Shown: piece after piece, positions 1-8,064 of the stretch
Numbering within the stretch: the first letter of the stretch is position 1
Layout of the letters: every line of letters starts with the position of its first letter
Assembly (NCBI GenBank): GCA_929200455.1
Contig: CAKMZR010000030.1
Coordinates: forward strand, 1-13,742
Direction: 5' to 3'
DNA: 13,742 nt
Source: an uncultured Alphaproteobacteria bacterium
Lineage (GTDB): Bacteria > Pseudomonadota > Alphaproteobacteria > CAKMZR01
Made by a program: the position numbers and the translations under genes
The notes under the pieces: generated by a model
Told to the model about the DNA's origin: nothing
Seen by the model: the letters and a program-made list of their open reading frames with translations, nothing else
The model's database searches: none

Positions 1-1127
1 ATCAAGGGCTGTGCACAGTGGTGTCCCGTCCTTACCGCCACTCCCATCAAGTCGTCCAGCATCATACCCACGTCAGACGGGTGAAAACCCTCAAGATTAA
101 AAGACCAAATACCCGCCTTGCCCTCACTCTCCCCGTAAATCCTCACACCCTCCATCCCCCGAAGTCCGGAACCCAACTCCTCACTGCGACGCGTCTCCAC
201 CTCACTCAACACATCCCAACCCCAACCCTCCATCCACTCCACCGCACAGGCAAGTGCTATCACCTCCACAATCGCCGGAGTCCCGGCCTCAAAACGGGCC
301 GGCGGTTTCGCATAAGTCGTCCCGGAAAAACGTACACGCTCTATCATGTCTCCCCCCCCAAAAAGAGGCGGCATCGCAGACAAACACTCCTCCTTGCCAT
401 ACAGTACGCCCACACCCGTCGGACCATAAAGCTTGTGTCCCGTACATACATAAAAATCACAATCCCACGCCTTCACCTGCAACGGCATATGTACCGCTCC
501 CTGAGAACCGTCAATCAAAACCCGAGCCCCCGCATCATGAGCCCTCCTCACAATCTCCTCAACCGGATTCACCGTACCCAAAACATTCGATATATGCGTC
601 ATCGACACCAGTCCCACATCACCAGAATCCAAAAGCTCTTCATAGTGATCCCAGTCCAAATCTCCACGCGGAGTCACACGAACCACACGCAAAGGACAAC
701 CCCTCTCCTCCTCCAATAACTGCCACGGCACTATGTTCGCGTGATGCTCCATCTCACTTATCAACACCGCCTTACCCCGCTCCATCACATGCCCACCATA
801 ACTCCTCGCCACAAGATTAATCGCCGCCGTCGCATTCGCCTGCCACACCACCTCATCAGAAGATCCCGCTCCCAAAAATCTCGCCATCACCTCTCGAGAA
901 CGTTCATACCTCGTCGTCAAACGATCACTCAAACCGTAAATACCACGGTGTACATTCGCATAGTGATTCCTCATCAAATCCGACGTACACGCCACCACAC
1001 ACTCAGGCTTTTGTGCCGAAGCCGCACTGTCCATATAAACCAAAGAACACCCCTCTCCCCTCAATAAAGGAAAATCCTCAACTATACGCTCCGATGCATC
1101 CCCAGCCCCTCCAGACCACCCTGTCAT
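1..1127 (-). CDS. sufS: SufS cysteine desulfurase (C-terminus cut by window edge)
   Basis: Pyridoxal-phosphate enzyme that takes sulfur from L-cysteine as a persulfide and passes it to the SufBCD scaffold. I translated the frame by hand: 375 residues lie in the window, against about 405-415 for the family, so roughly 30-40 C-terminal residues are missing. Visible marks are YMDSAASAQKP (31-41), HYANVHRG (55-62), EHHANIVPWQ (127-136) with the cofactor-stacking His128, LIDGSQ with PLP-binding Asp206, the Schiff-base Lys232 in TGHKLYGPTG, RFEAGTPA (278-285), and the catalytic Cys371 in RTGHHCAQPL. The Cys codon is at 15-17, just inside the edge. The ATG at 1127 has GGAG five bases upstream. The ATG ten bases earlier is in another frame and stops after 19 codons. 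It lies 19 bases after sufD and is last of sufB-C-D-S in this window. Identity is very secure. Confidence 0.95.
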   Translation of the reverse strand, partial: MTGWSGGAGDASERIVEDFPLLRGEGCSLVYMDSAASAQKPECVVACTSDLMRNHYANVHRGIYGLSDRLTTRYERSREVMARFLGAGSSDEVVWQANATAAINLVARSYGGHVMERGKAVLISEMEHHANIVPWQLLEEERGCPLRVVRVTPRGDLDWDHYEELLDSGDVGLVSMTHISNVLGTVNPVEEIVRRAHDAGARVLIDGSQGAVHMPLQVKAWDCDFYVCTGHKLYGPTGVGVLYGKEECLSAMPPLFGGGDMIERVRFSGTTYAKPPARFEAGTPAIVEVIALACAVEWMEGWGWDVLSEVETRRSEELGSGLRGMEGVRIYGESEGKAGIWSFNLEGFHPSDVGMMLDDLMGVAVRTGHHCAQPL

Positions 1128-1146
1128 CACGCTCCATCCTCTCTCC

Positions 1147-2448
1147 TCAAAGGGATATCTCCGACAAAATCTTGCCCACAAAATCTCGAAAATCTTCACG
1201 GACTCCTTCGTGAGTCACACCCTCCAAAACCTCGTTCACGTGTGCCATCAACAAAAGACCACGCGCCTTCACAGGGGACAAACCCCGACTCCGAAGATAA
1301 TACATCGCCTGCTTATCCAACTCACCCACAACAGCTCCATGGCTACACTTCACATCGTCCGCGTAAATCTCAAGCTCAGGTTTTGCGTGCATCCAAGCCT
1401 CATCCGACAACAAGACCGTCCTGTTCGCTTGATAACCATCCGTCTTCTGTGCCACCTTGTCCACCTTAATCTTACCCTGAAATACACCCCGAGACCTCTC
1501 TGACAACACACCCCGATACTCTTGGCGCGACACCACCTCGGGAACCTTATGATGCAAAAGAACCGTCTGATCCAAACATTGCTCGCCTCGCGCAATGTAT
1601 ACACCTCCCACATTCACCTCAGAACCCTCTCCCAAAACATAAATATGCAACTCATCCCGGGAAATAAGAGAACCCGTCTGACAAACCACCCTCTCATACT
1701 TCGCTCCCTTCTCCACCGTCACCGCACTTGTCGCAAAATGCATATCACCCTCGCCCATCGCCTGATTCTTATAGTGATAACAACAACTGCCCTCGCCCAG
1801 TACAACCTCCACCACCGGAACAACCCGCGAAACACCGCCCCCAAAACCTTCCGAAAAATCCTCTATCAAAGTACAACGACTGCCCTCGCCCAACACAAAA
1901 AGAACACGACTCGTCACCGTATGCCCTCCAAGTGTCTGCATGTTCAAAACAATGGGCTCTTCCACCACAACCCCCTCGCCCACGTGAATCACCAACACAT
2001 CGTCCGTGTACATCGTATTAAAAACCGCAAAAGGACAACCCCTCATGTCCAAAACCCGACCAAAATAACTCTTCAAAAGAGATTCCGCTCCCCCGGATCC
2101 AGAACCCATCACCTCAACCCCACGCATCACTTGTTCCCCGCCACCCCTCATCACTCCGTTCACCACATCCACACCCGTCCATCCCCCCTCTCGCACCCGC
2201 TCATCATAACGACTCACACCCCAACCCTTCTCCCTACCTTCCCCCAGTCCAGACTCAGAATATACAGACTTCACCCAATCCTCTCCCACACCCTTCAACG
2301 GCGTGAACTTCCAACTCTCATGCTTCACACCGGGAAACCCTCCCATCCGATCCCAAAGAGACGCTCCCAACACCTTGTGATCACCCCAACCACAAAACAA
2401 AACCTCATCCCGAACTCCCTCACCCCTTCCTCCTGCTCTTTCCTTCAT
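1147..2448 (-). CDS. sufD: SufD, Fe-S cluster scaffold subunit
   Basis: Cytoplasmic component of the SufBC2D complex, in which the SufB-SufD heterodimer builds nascent Fe-S clusters. The protein is 433 aa, usual for the family. It has the N-terminal ESWKFTPL motif (44-51), a long beta-rich core expected to form the right-handed beta-helix, and the C-terminal signature DVKCSHGAVVGELD (365-378). The His370 there matches the functionally important His360 of E. coli SufD as I recall it. The tail ALA/GLLLMAHVNEVL-type helix (397-408) is also typical. The start ATG at 2448 shares one base with the sufC stop (TGATG). A GTG three bases upstream (2451) is an alternative. No strong Shine-Dalgarno is close, so translational coupling to sufC is likely. 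Oddity: the core repeats a Gly-Glu-Gly turn five times (see findings). Confidence 0.95.
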   Translation of the reverse strand: MKERAGGRGEGVRDEVLFCGWGDHKVLGASLWDRMGGFPGVKHESWKFTPLKGVGEDWVKSVYSESGLGEGREKGWGVSRYDERVREGGWTGVDVVNGVMRGGGEQVMRGVEVMGSGSGGAESLLKSYFGRVLDMRGCPFAVFNTMYTDDVLVIHVGEGVVVEEPIVLNMQTLGGHTVTSRVLFVLGEGSRCTLIEDFSEGFGGGVSRVVPVVEVVLGEGSCCYHYKNQAMGEGDMHFATSAVTVEKGAKYERVVCQTGSLISRDELHIYVLGEGSEVNVGGVYIARGEQCLDQTVLLHHKVPEVVSRQEYRGVLSERSRGVFQGKIKVDKVAQKTDGYQANRTVLLSDEAWMHAKPELEIYADDVKCSHGAVVGELDKQAMYYLRSRGLSPVKARGLLLMAHVNEVLEGVTHEGVREDFRDFVGKILSEISL

Positions 2449-3197
2449 CACAGCCCGTAATCCTCATATCCACGCTCCTCCAAACGCTCCGCCAAGCGTT
2501 TGTCTCCAGAATCCACTATCTTTCCGCCCACCATCACATGCACATAATCAGGCTCCAAATAACGCAAAAGCCTCTGGTAATGGGTGATCACCAACATCCC
2601 TCGCTCCCCGTCCCTCATCCCGTTCACTCCTTCTGCCACCACCTTCAACGCATCTATGTCCAAACCAGAATCCGTCTCGTCCATCACCACCAACTTCGGC
2701 TCCAAAAGCATCATCTGCAGAATCTCATGACGCTTCTTCTCCCCCCCGGAAAAACCCTCGTTCACCGTCCTTTTCAACATCTTCTCATCCATGCCCACAA
2801 AACCCACCAACCTCTTCACCTCCTTCACAAATGCCAGACGATCCATCACCTCCTTGCCCTCATGCACACGCTTCGCATTCACAATCTCTCGCAAAAATGT
2901 CATCATACCCACACCAGGCAATACTGAAGGATACTGAAAAGCCATAAAAATACCCGCCAAAGCCCGAGCCTCCACCTCCATCTCCAACAAATCCTCTCCC
3001 TCATACAAAACCTCACTCCCCTCCAAAATCTCATAATCCTCATTCCCCGCCAAAATACCCGCAAGCGTACTCTTACCCGTTCCGTTCGGACCCATAAGCG
3101 CATGAACCTCTCCCTTGCCCACCTCCAAAGAAAATCCCTTCAAAATCTCCGTGTCCTCTATACACGCACGCAAATTCTCTATCTTCAGTAACGTCAT
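2448..3197 (-). CDS. sufC: SufC, ABC-type ATPase of the SUF complex
   Basis: ATPase subunit whose nucleotide-driven dimerisation reshapes SufB-SufD during cluster assembly. It is a cytoplasmic ABC ATPase, not a transporter. The protein is 249 aa, the normal length. It shows Walker A GPNGTGKST (36-44, with Thr where Ser is more common), the Q-loop FQYP (87-90), the signature FSGGEKKR (149-156), Walker B running into the D-loop VVMDETDSGLDIDAL (170-184) with catalytic Glu174, and the switch His206 in VITHYQRL. The SGGEKKR and ETDSGLDIDAL wording is specific to SufC among ABC proteins. The ATG has GGGAG six bases upstream, and the sufB stop TAG is 10 bases before the start. The stop overlaps the sufD start, pointing to stoichiometric, coupled translation. 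Confidence 0.97.
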   Translation of the reverse strand: MTLLKIENLRACIEDTEILKGFSLEVGKGEVHALMGPNGTGKSTLAGILAGNEDYEILEGSEVLYEGEDLLEMEVEARALAGIFMAFQYPSVLPGVGMMTFLREIVNAKRVHEGKEVMDRLAFVKEVKRLVGFVGMDEKMLKRTVNEGFSGGEKKRHEILQMMLLEPKLVVMDETDSGLDIDALKVVAEGVNGMRDGERGMLVITHYQRLLRYLEPDYVHVMVGGKIVDSGDKRLAERLEERGYEDYGL

Positions 3198-3207
3198 CTC
3201 TTGCTCC

Positions 3208-4722
3208 CTATCCTACACTGCCTTCTAACGATATCGATACCAACTTCTGAGCCTCCACCGCAAACTCCATCGGCAACGTCTGCAAAACCTCTTTGCAAAA
3301 ACCATTCACTATCAAAGCCACCGCCTGCTCCTCGTCCAAACCTCGCTGGCGACAATAAAACAAACGCGCCTCGTCCACCTTCGACGTGCTCGCCTCATGC
3401 TCCACCTTAGAACTTCCGTTCCCCTGCTCAATATACGGAACCGTATGAGCTCCACAATCATTCCCTATAAGCAAACTGTCACACTGCGTGAAATTTTGTG
3501 ACTCCCTTGCTGACGACTCAATCTTTACCAAACCACGGTAGGTCTGATCAGAACGACCGCTCGATATGCCCTTTGCCACTATACGCGACTTCGTCCTCTT
3601 GCCCCGGTGAATCATCTTCGTTCCCGTATCCGCCTGCTGGCAATTTCCCGTAATCGCCACAGAATAAAACTCTCCCTGCGAATCATCCCCCCATAACACA
3701 CAACTCGGATACTTCCACGTAATCGCTGAACCCGTCTCCACTTGCGTCCACATAATCCTTGAGCGTGCTCCACGACACATGCCTCGCTTCGTCACAAAAT
3801 TATAAACACCCCCACGACCCTCTGAATCACCAGGATACCAGTTTTGTACCGTCGAATACTTGATCTCCGCATCGTCAAGAGCTATCAACTCCACCACCGC
3901 CGCGTGAAGTTGATGCTCATCGCGCATCGGAGCCGTACAACCCTCCAGATAACTCACATACGAACCCTCGTCCGCCACGATCAACGTCCGCTCAAACTGT
4001 CCCGTGTTGGCCGCATTAATCCGAAAGTATGTCGAAAGCTCCATCGGACATCTCACGCCCTTCGGAATGTAGACAAAAGAACCGTCCGAAAATACCGCAC
4101 TGTTCAACGCCGCAAAAAAATTATCCGGCGGCGGTACCACCGTTCCCAAATACTTCCTCACAAGATCCGGATAATCCTTCACCGCCTCAGAAAAAGAACA
4201 GAATATTACACCCTCTTTTGCCAACACATCCTTATAGGTCGTCGCCACAGACACACTGTCCAATACCGCATCCACCGCCACAGGCGATGCCACAGGCATA
4301 TTGCCCCCCTCTCCCCCTTCTCCTTCACCCCTCCCTCTCACCCCCGCCAAAAATTCTTGCTCCTTCAAGGGAATACCCAGCTTCTCATAAATCCTCAGAA
4401 TCTCAGGATCCACCTCGTCCAGAGACTTCGGACCCTCCTTCTTCTTCGGAGCCGCAAAATAACATAACGATTGATAGTCTATCGGCTCTATCGACAACTT
4501 CTGCCAGTTCGGCATCGTCATCTTTTGCCAGTGGCGAAACGCCTTCAGTCGCCACTCCAACAACCAAGCAGGCTCATCCTTCTTTTCCGATATGAATCGG
4601 ATCACGTCCTCGTTCAAACCAAGCGGGGCAAACTCCGTCTCGATCTCGTAACTCTCACCGTGGGCATAGCCCTTCTCGTTCAGTTCCGATACTTGCTCTA
4701 AGGTCTCTTCTGTTGCCGGCAT
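3208..4722 (-). CDS. sufB: SufB, Fe-S cluster scaffold subunit
   Basis: Core scaffold of SufBC2D, where sulfur from SufS and iron meet to form the cluster. The protein is 504 aa, slightly longer than the E. coli form (495). Conserved blocks run the whole length: FFAALNSAV (202-210), YIPKGVRCPMELSTYFRINA (218-237), EGCTAPMRD (260-268), KYSTVQNWYPGD (288-299), GSAITWKYPSC (331-341), QQADTGTKMIHRGK (362-375), FTQCDSLLIG (411-420) and VEHEASTS (440-447). Cys414 corresponds to E. coli Cys405 by motif, and Cys262 to the proposed sulfur-entry Cys254. Residues 127-147 form a Gly/Glu-rich insertion before VAVDAVLDSVSVATT. The ATG has GAGGG a few bases upstream. It is the first gene of the suf cluster, and the preceding 126 bases carry a promoter candidate and an Irr box. 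The stop is TAG. Confidence 0.97.
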   Translation of the reverse strand: MPATEETLEQVSELNEKGYAHGESYEIETEFAPLGLNEDVIRFISEKKDEPAWLLEWRLKAFRHWQKMTMPNWQKLSIEPIDYQSLCYFAAPKKKEGPKSLDEVDPEILRIYEKLGIPLKEQEFLAGVRGRGEGEGGEGGNMPVASPVAVDAVLDSVSVATTYKDVLAKEGVIFCSFSEAVKDYPDLVRKYLGTVVPPPDNFFAALNSAVFSDGSFVYIPKGVRCPMELSTYFRINAANTGQFERTLIVADEGSYVSYLEGCTAPMRDEHQLHAAVVELIALDDAEIKYSTVQNWYPGDSEGRGGVYNFVTKRGMCRGARSRIMWTQVETGSAITWKYPSCVLWGDDSQGEFYSVAITGNCQQADTGTKMIHRGKRTKSRIVAKGISSGRSDQTYRGLVKIESSARESQNFTQCDSLLIGNDCGAHTVPYIEQGNGSSKVEHEASTSKVDEARLFYCRQRGLDEEQAVALIVNGFCKEVLQTLPMEFAVEAQKLVSISLEGSVG

Positions 4723-4794
4723 TTCTTCCCTCTATCCGTTCCTAACTCATCATTCCTGCTCACCATTCCCTCATTTTCCACCCCACCCCCGTTT

Positions 4795-4811
4795 TTTAGA
4801 ATGATTCTAAA
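4795..4811. promoter_or_regulatory. Irr-type iron control element (ICE box) upstream of sufB
   Basis: TTTAGAATGATTCTAAA is a perfect 7-3-7 inverted repeat (also readable as 8-1-8) and equals the published ICE consensus TTTAGAA-N3-TTCTAAA bound by the haem-responsive Fur-family regulator Irr of alphaproteobacteria. It sits 73 bases before the sufB start and overlaps the most likely -10 region. This fits direct control of the suf operon by iron or haem status; suf is a known Irr target in rhizobia and Agrobacterium. The sequence match is direct, but that this organism has Irr is inferred. No irr gene is in the window. Confidence 0.85.
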
Positions 4812-4838
4812 TAACCACACCCAACACAAAAAAGTCAA
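4808..4838 (-). promoter_or_regulatory. Probable sigma70-type promoter of sufBCDS
   Basis: On the minus strand TTGACT (4833-4838) is a 5/6 match to the -35 consensus. The -10 would be TTATTT (4809-4814, 18-base spacer) or TATTTA (4808-4813, 19-base spacer). Both are imperfect and overlap one arm of the Irr box, a position where a bound regulator would block polymerase. The leader to the sufB ATG would be about 80 bases. The -35 is convincing and the -10 is weak. Confidence 0.55.
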
Positions 4839-4848
4839 GCCCTTTTCA

Positions 4849-5703
4849 TCACCGCTCACACATCACAATACGCTCAATACCCGCAAAATCTCTACGACTC
4901 CCCAACCACCGCCAACCCCAAAACTCCGCCCTCTCACGTACATCATCAACTTGTCCCATCCCTATCTCCATAAACAAACGCTCACAACCCAAAACCCTCT
5001 TTTCCCTACGCACAATCTCCTCTATTTTCTCCAAACCATCCTCGCCACCGTCCCACGCAAGACGAGGCTCAAATTCACGCACGCCCTCGGACAAAAACTC
5101 CCGATCCTCCCTCTTCACATAAGGCGGATTCGATACCGTCAATAATTCTCCCTCGCCCCTACATGCCACCCCCTCATCCCAAGAACCCACCATCCACATC
5201 ACATCACCCACATCATGGTGCAAACCGTTACGCCTCGCCACCGACAAAGCCTTCTCGCTCCTGTCAATGCCCAAACCCCTCACACACCTTCCCTCCAAAG
5301 ACCAAGCCTTCAAAATACTTATCAACAAACAACCACTCCCCGTCCCCAAATCCAAAATATAAGACGGAGCAGCCCTGCTCCCATACCACTCCAAAACCCA
5401 ATCCACCAAAACCTCACTCTCAGGACGAGGCTGCAACGTGTCACGCGTCACCTCAAAATCTCGACCGTAAAATTCCTTCCTCCCCACAATCAAAGACAAA
5501 GGCTCTCCCAAGCGACGACGCTCCACCAAACCAAAAAAAGAATCACTCAAACCCTCGGACAACTCTTCATCTCCATGAGCATACTGATACGCCCTCTCAT
5601 AACCCCACACAGACTCCAACACATAACGTACCTCTCCAAGAGGATTCTCACAGACACCCCGCAGTCTCTCCCCCCCCCTTGCAAGCATATCCACCATTTT
5701 CAT
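4849..5703 (-). CDS. prmC: PrmC, release factor glutamine N5-methyltransferase
   Basis: SAM-dependent enzyme that methylates the Gln of the GGQ motif in peptide chain release factors. The protein is 284 aa, normal for the family. It has an N-terminal helical domain with the linker signature EPLSLIVGRKEFYGRDFEVT (67-86), then TLQPRPESE (89-97, usually PRPETE), the SAM loop ILDLGTGSGCL (116-126), and the catalytic NPPY (192-195) that binds the target glutamine. It follows prfA, which encodes its substrate, after 13 bases. ATG codons at 5703 and 5697 are both possible: GAGGG abuts the first but is six bases from the second, so the shorter form is quite possible. The gene ends in two successive TGA codons. 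Confidence 0.95.
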   Translation of the reverse strand: MKMVDMLARGGERLRGVCENPLGEVRYVLESVWGYERAYQYAHGDEELSEGLSDSFFGLVERRRLGEPLSLIVGRKEFYGRDFEVTRDTLQPRPESEVLVDWVLEWYGSRAAPSYILDLGTGSGCLLISILKAWSLEGRCVRGLGIDRSEKALSVARRNGLHHDVGDVMWMVGSWDEGVACRGEGELLTVSNPPYVKREDREFLSEGVREFEPRLAWDGGEDGLEKIEEIVRREKRVLGCERLFMEIGMGQVDDVRERAEFWGWRWLGSRRDFAGIERIVMCER

Positions 5704-5716
5704 CCCTCACATCCTC

Positions 5717-6811
5717 TCATAACCCTCCCCCTCCTTCTCCCATACCCCAATTCTTCAACATCTCCTGACGCTCCTTCAACAACAACGGCTCTATCAACTC
5801 ATCCAAGGTCTCCCCCGCCAACACACTCTCCAACTTATAAAGCGTCAACGGCAAACGGTGATCCGTCACACGACCTTGCGGAAAATTATACGTCCGAATC
5901 CTCTCAGAACGATCTCCACTCCCTATCTGTCCCCGACGATCATTCGCCCGCAACGCATCCTTCTCCTGACGCTCACGATCATACAACCGCGACCTCAAGA
6001 CCTCCATCGCCTGAAGGCGATTCCTATGCTGCGACTTGTGATCCTGACATTGCGAAACCAACCCGCTCGGAATATGCGTAATCCTTACCGCACTGTCCGT
6101 CTTGTTCACGTGCTGTCCTCCCGCTCCTTGAGCCCGGTAGGTGTCTATACGCAAATCTCCAGAATCAATCTCCACGTCCACATCTTCCGCTTGCGGCAAT
6201 ATCGCCACCGTCACCGTCGAGGTATGTATACGACCCCCGCTCTCCGTCACAGGAACCCTCTGCACCCTATGCACACCCCCCTCTCGACGCAAACGACCGT
6301 AAACCCCCTCTCCCTTCACCCACATCACCACCTGCGAACTCCCTCCAAGGGCATTCTCATCACACGAAACCATCTCCGTCTTCCAACCCAACCTCTCTGC
6401 ATACCTCATGTACATCCTCAGCAAATCCATCACAAAAAGACCCGCCTCATCTCCTCCCGTCCCCGCCCGAATCTCCAACATACCCCCCCCGTCATCCGCA
6501 TCGTCATGAGGCAACAACAACCACTTCATCTCCTCCTCCAAAGACAAAAGATCCGCCTTCAGAACCTCTCGCTCCTCCCCCATCAACCGCTCCATCTCCT
6601 CCCCCTCGTCATCACCCATGTCTTCGAGCAAACGCAACTCCTCCTCCACCCTACCGTAGCGCTCCACGTGATCCATCAACGGCGTCAGCTTCGCCAAACT
6701 CCGATTCTTATCCACACGATCCTGCAAAAGAATATCCTCAGCCCCCAACGCCTCCACCAACGCATCATAACGCCTCCGAATATCTTCAAAAATAGGAACC
6801 CAATCCGTCAT
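5717..6811 (-). CDS. prfA: Peptide chain release factor 1 (RF1)
   Basis: Reads UAA and UAG stop codons in the ribosomal A site and triggers peptide release. The protein is 364 aa, the standard length. The central block has EIRAGTGGDEAGLF (113-126) and HRVQRVPVTESGGRIHTS (181-198). Within it, Pro-Val-Thr 187-189 fills the tripeptide position that marks RF1 (PxT) rather than RF2 (SPF). GGQ is at 231-233 in GAGGQHVNKTDSAVRITHIPSG, and Gln233 is the expected PrmC substrate. The C-terminal IRTYNFPQGRVTDHR (305-319) is also RF1-typical. The ATG overlaps the hisS stop by four bases (ATGA), with a purine-rich GGGAGGTGAGGG just upstream, so translation is probably coupled to hisS. The tail ends in a short Gly-rich run. 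Confidence 0.97.
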   Translation of the reverse strand: MTDWVPIFEDIRRRYDALVEALGAEDILLQDRVDKNRSLAKLTPLMDHVERYGRVEEELRLLEDMGDDEGEEMERLMGEEREVLKADLLSLEEEMKWLLLPHDDADDGGGMLEIRAGTGGDEAGLFVMDLLRMYMRYAERLGWKTEMVSCDENALGGSSQVVMWVKGEGVYGRLRREGGVHRVQRVPVTESGGRIHTSTVTVAILPQAEDVDVEIDSGDLRIDTYRAQGAGGQHVNKTDSAVRITHIPSGLVSQCQDHKSQHRNRLQAMEVLRSRLYDRERQEKDALRANDRRGQIGSGDRSERIRTYNFPQGRVTDHRLPLTLYKLESVLAGETLDELIEPLLLKERQEMLKNWGMGEGGGGL

Positions 6812-8064
6812 CCCTCACCTCCCAACCATAAACGCCAATCCTCATAACCCCTACGAACCTGCGTACCCTCATCCATGTCCCGCACCAAAACCTCTCCACG
6901 CTCCCACTCATCACTTCCCACAATCACCACATACCGCAATCCCAAACGTGACGCCGTCTTCAAACCCTTCTTCAAAGTCACCCTCCCTATATTCACACCC
7001 CTCCAACCCTCTCCACGCCACTTCTCACTCCACAACCTCACAACCCTTTCCGCATCCTCTCCCAAAGACAAAACACCCCAGTCCTCTCGTTCCTCCTCCT
7101 CCCCCATCTCCTCTTCACACAAAGTCAACAAACGCTCACAACCTCCAGCCCATCCCACACCCGCAAGAGAAACGCCCCCCAAAAGAGACGTCAAACCGTC
7201 ATAACATCCACCAGCCAAAACCGCTCCCTGATTGCCCCAGTCCTCCACCACAAACTCAAATATCGTATGACAGTAATAATCAAGTCCCCGCACCAACTTC
7301 CCATTCTCACTGTACGGTATCCCCAAAAGCGTCAAGTGCTCCCGCACCTCATCATAATGACGCTTGCTCTCATCACACCAACTCTCCTCCACCCCAGGAG
7401 CATCCACCAACAATTCCTTGTCTCCCTCATCCTTCGAATCCAATATGCGAAGCGGATTGCTCTCCAAACGACGCCGCGAATCTTCCGACAAACCCTCCCG
7501 TCGCGGTGACAACCAATCATACAGTCTCTCACGATAAACCCTCCGCGATTCCTTACTCCCCAGAGAATTCAACTCCAAACGCACCCGCCTTTCCACACCC
7601 AACGCCTTCAAAACCTCATAACCCACCGTTATCGCCTCACTGTCTCCTTGACTCCCCCCCACTCCCAACGCCTCTATCCCTATCTGATGAAATTGACGGT
7701 AACGACCCTTCTGAGGACGCTCATAGCGAAACATCGCTCCCCCATAAAAAACCCTCACAGGCAATCGCTGATGCCAACCATGCGTAAGGGCAGCCCGCGC
7801 GATACCCGCCGTCATCTCAGGACGAAGGGCCACCTCCAAACCACTCTTATCCTCAAAATTGTACATCTCTTTCCCCACCACATCCGTACTCTCCCCCAAA
7901 CTCCGACCAAAAACCCTCACATCCTCCAATAAAGGCGTCTCCATCATCCGATAACCGTAACGACTCGAAACCTCACAACCCACCCTCTTCACACGATCAA
8001 GACCATAGGCATCTTTGGGCAAAATATCCCTCATACCCCTCAGCGGCTTATACAGTTCCTTCAC
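6808..8064 (-). CDS. hisS: Histidyl-tRNA synthetase
   Basis: Class II synthetase that charges tRNA-His in the cytoplasm. The protein is 418 aa, normal length. Motif 1 region MRDILP (11-16). Motif 2 is FRYERPQKGRYRQFHQIG (112-129) with Arg113. The histidine-specific segment is LVRGLDYYCHTIFEF (257-271) with catalytic Arg259. Motif 3 is GVGWAGGCERLL (302-313). The anticodon-binding domain follows from about 330, with LKKGLKTASRLG (364-375). The GLDYYCHT form rather than GLDYYNRT is, from memory, seen in alphaproteobacteria that keep the ordinary bacterial HisRS. Two substitutions to Cys are unusual: Cys287 in GGCYDG (usually GGRYDG) and Cys309 in motif 3. The start is GTG, sharing GTGA with the ispG stop. 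It lies in the rodZ-ispG-hisS order also found in E. coli. Confidence 0.97.
   Translation of the reverse strand: MKELYKPLRGMRDILPKDAYGLDRVKRVGCEVSSRYGYRMMETPLLEDVRVFGRSLGESTDVVGKEMYNFEDKSGLEVALRPEMTAGIARAALTHGWHQRLPVRVFYGGAMFRYERPQKGRYRQFHQIGIEALGVGGSQGDSEAITVGYEVLKALGVERRVRLELNSLGSKESRRVYRERLYDWLSPRREGLSEDSRRRLESNPLRILDSKDEGDKELLVDAPGVEESWCDESKRHYDEVREHLTLLGIPYSENGKLVRGLDYYCHTIFEFVVEDWGNQGAVLAGGCYDGLTSLLGGVSLAGVGWAGGCERLLTLCEEEMGEEEEREDWGVLSLGEDAERVVRLWSEKWRGEGWRGVNIGRVTLKKGLKTASRLGLRYVVIVGSDEWERGEVLVRDMDEGTQVRRGYEDWRLWLGGEG

Noticed and set aside
18..719. 233-codon plus-strand open frame at the left edge
   Set aside because: It is antisense to sufS, whose catalytic motifs are all readable on the minus strand.
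1522..2460. 312-codon plus-strand open frame opposite sufD
   Set aside because: It is entirely antisense to a certain sufD, has no recognisable domain, and is rich in His, Arg, Pro and Thr as expected from reading the C/A-rich strand. Scarce G makes TAG and TGA rare, so long false frames are expected.
4795..4811. The inverted repeat as an RNA hairpin or terminator
   Set aside because: With a near-absent loop, an AT-rich stem and no T run in the transcript direction it is unlikely to work in RNA. The exact match to a DNA operator explains it better.
4826..4846. Possible terminator after prmC (AAAAG...CTTTT followed by T bases on the minus strand)
   Set aside because: The stem is only five weak pairs with no GC core, and the T run is part of the sequence just after the sufB -35 box. 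Not credible as a terminator.
5858..6847. 329-codon plus-strand open frame opposite prfA and the hisS end
   Set aside because: Antisense shadow of prfA with the same skew-driven composition and no motif. The 288-codon frame at 5215-6081 is rejected for the same reason.
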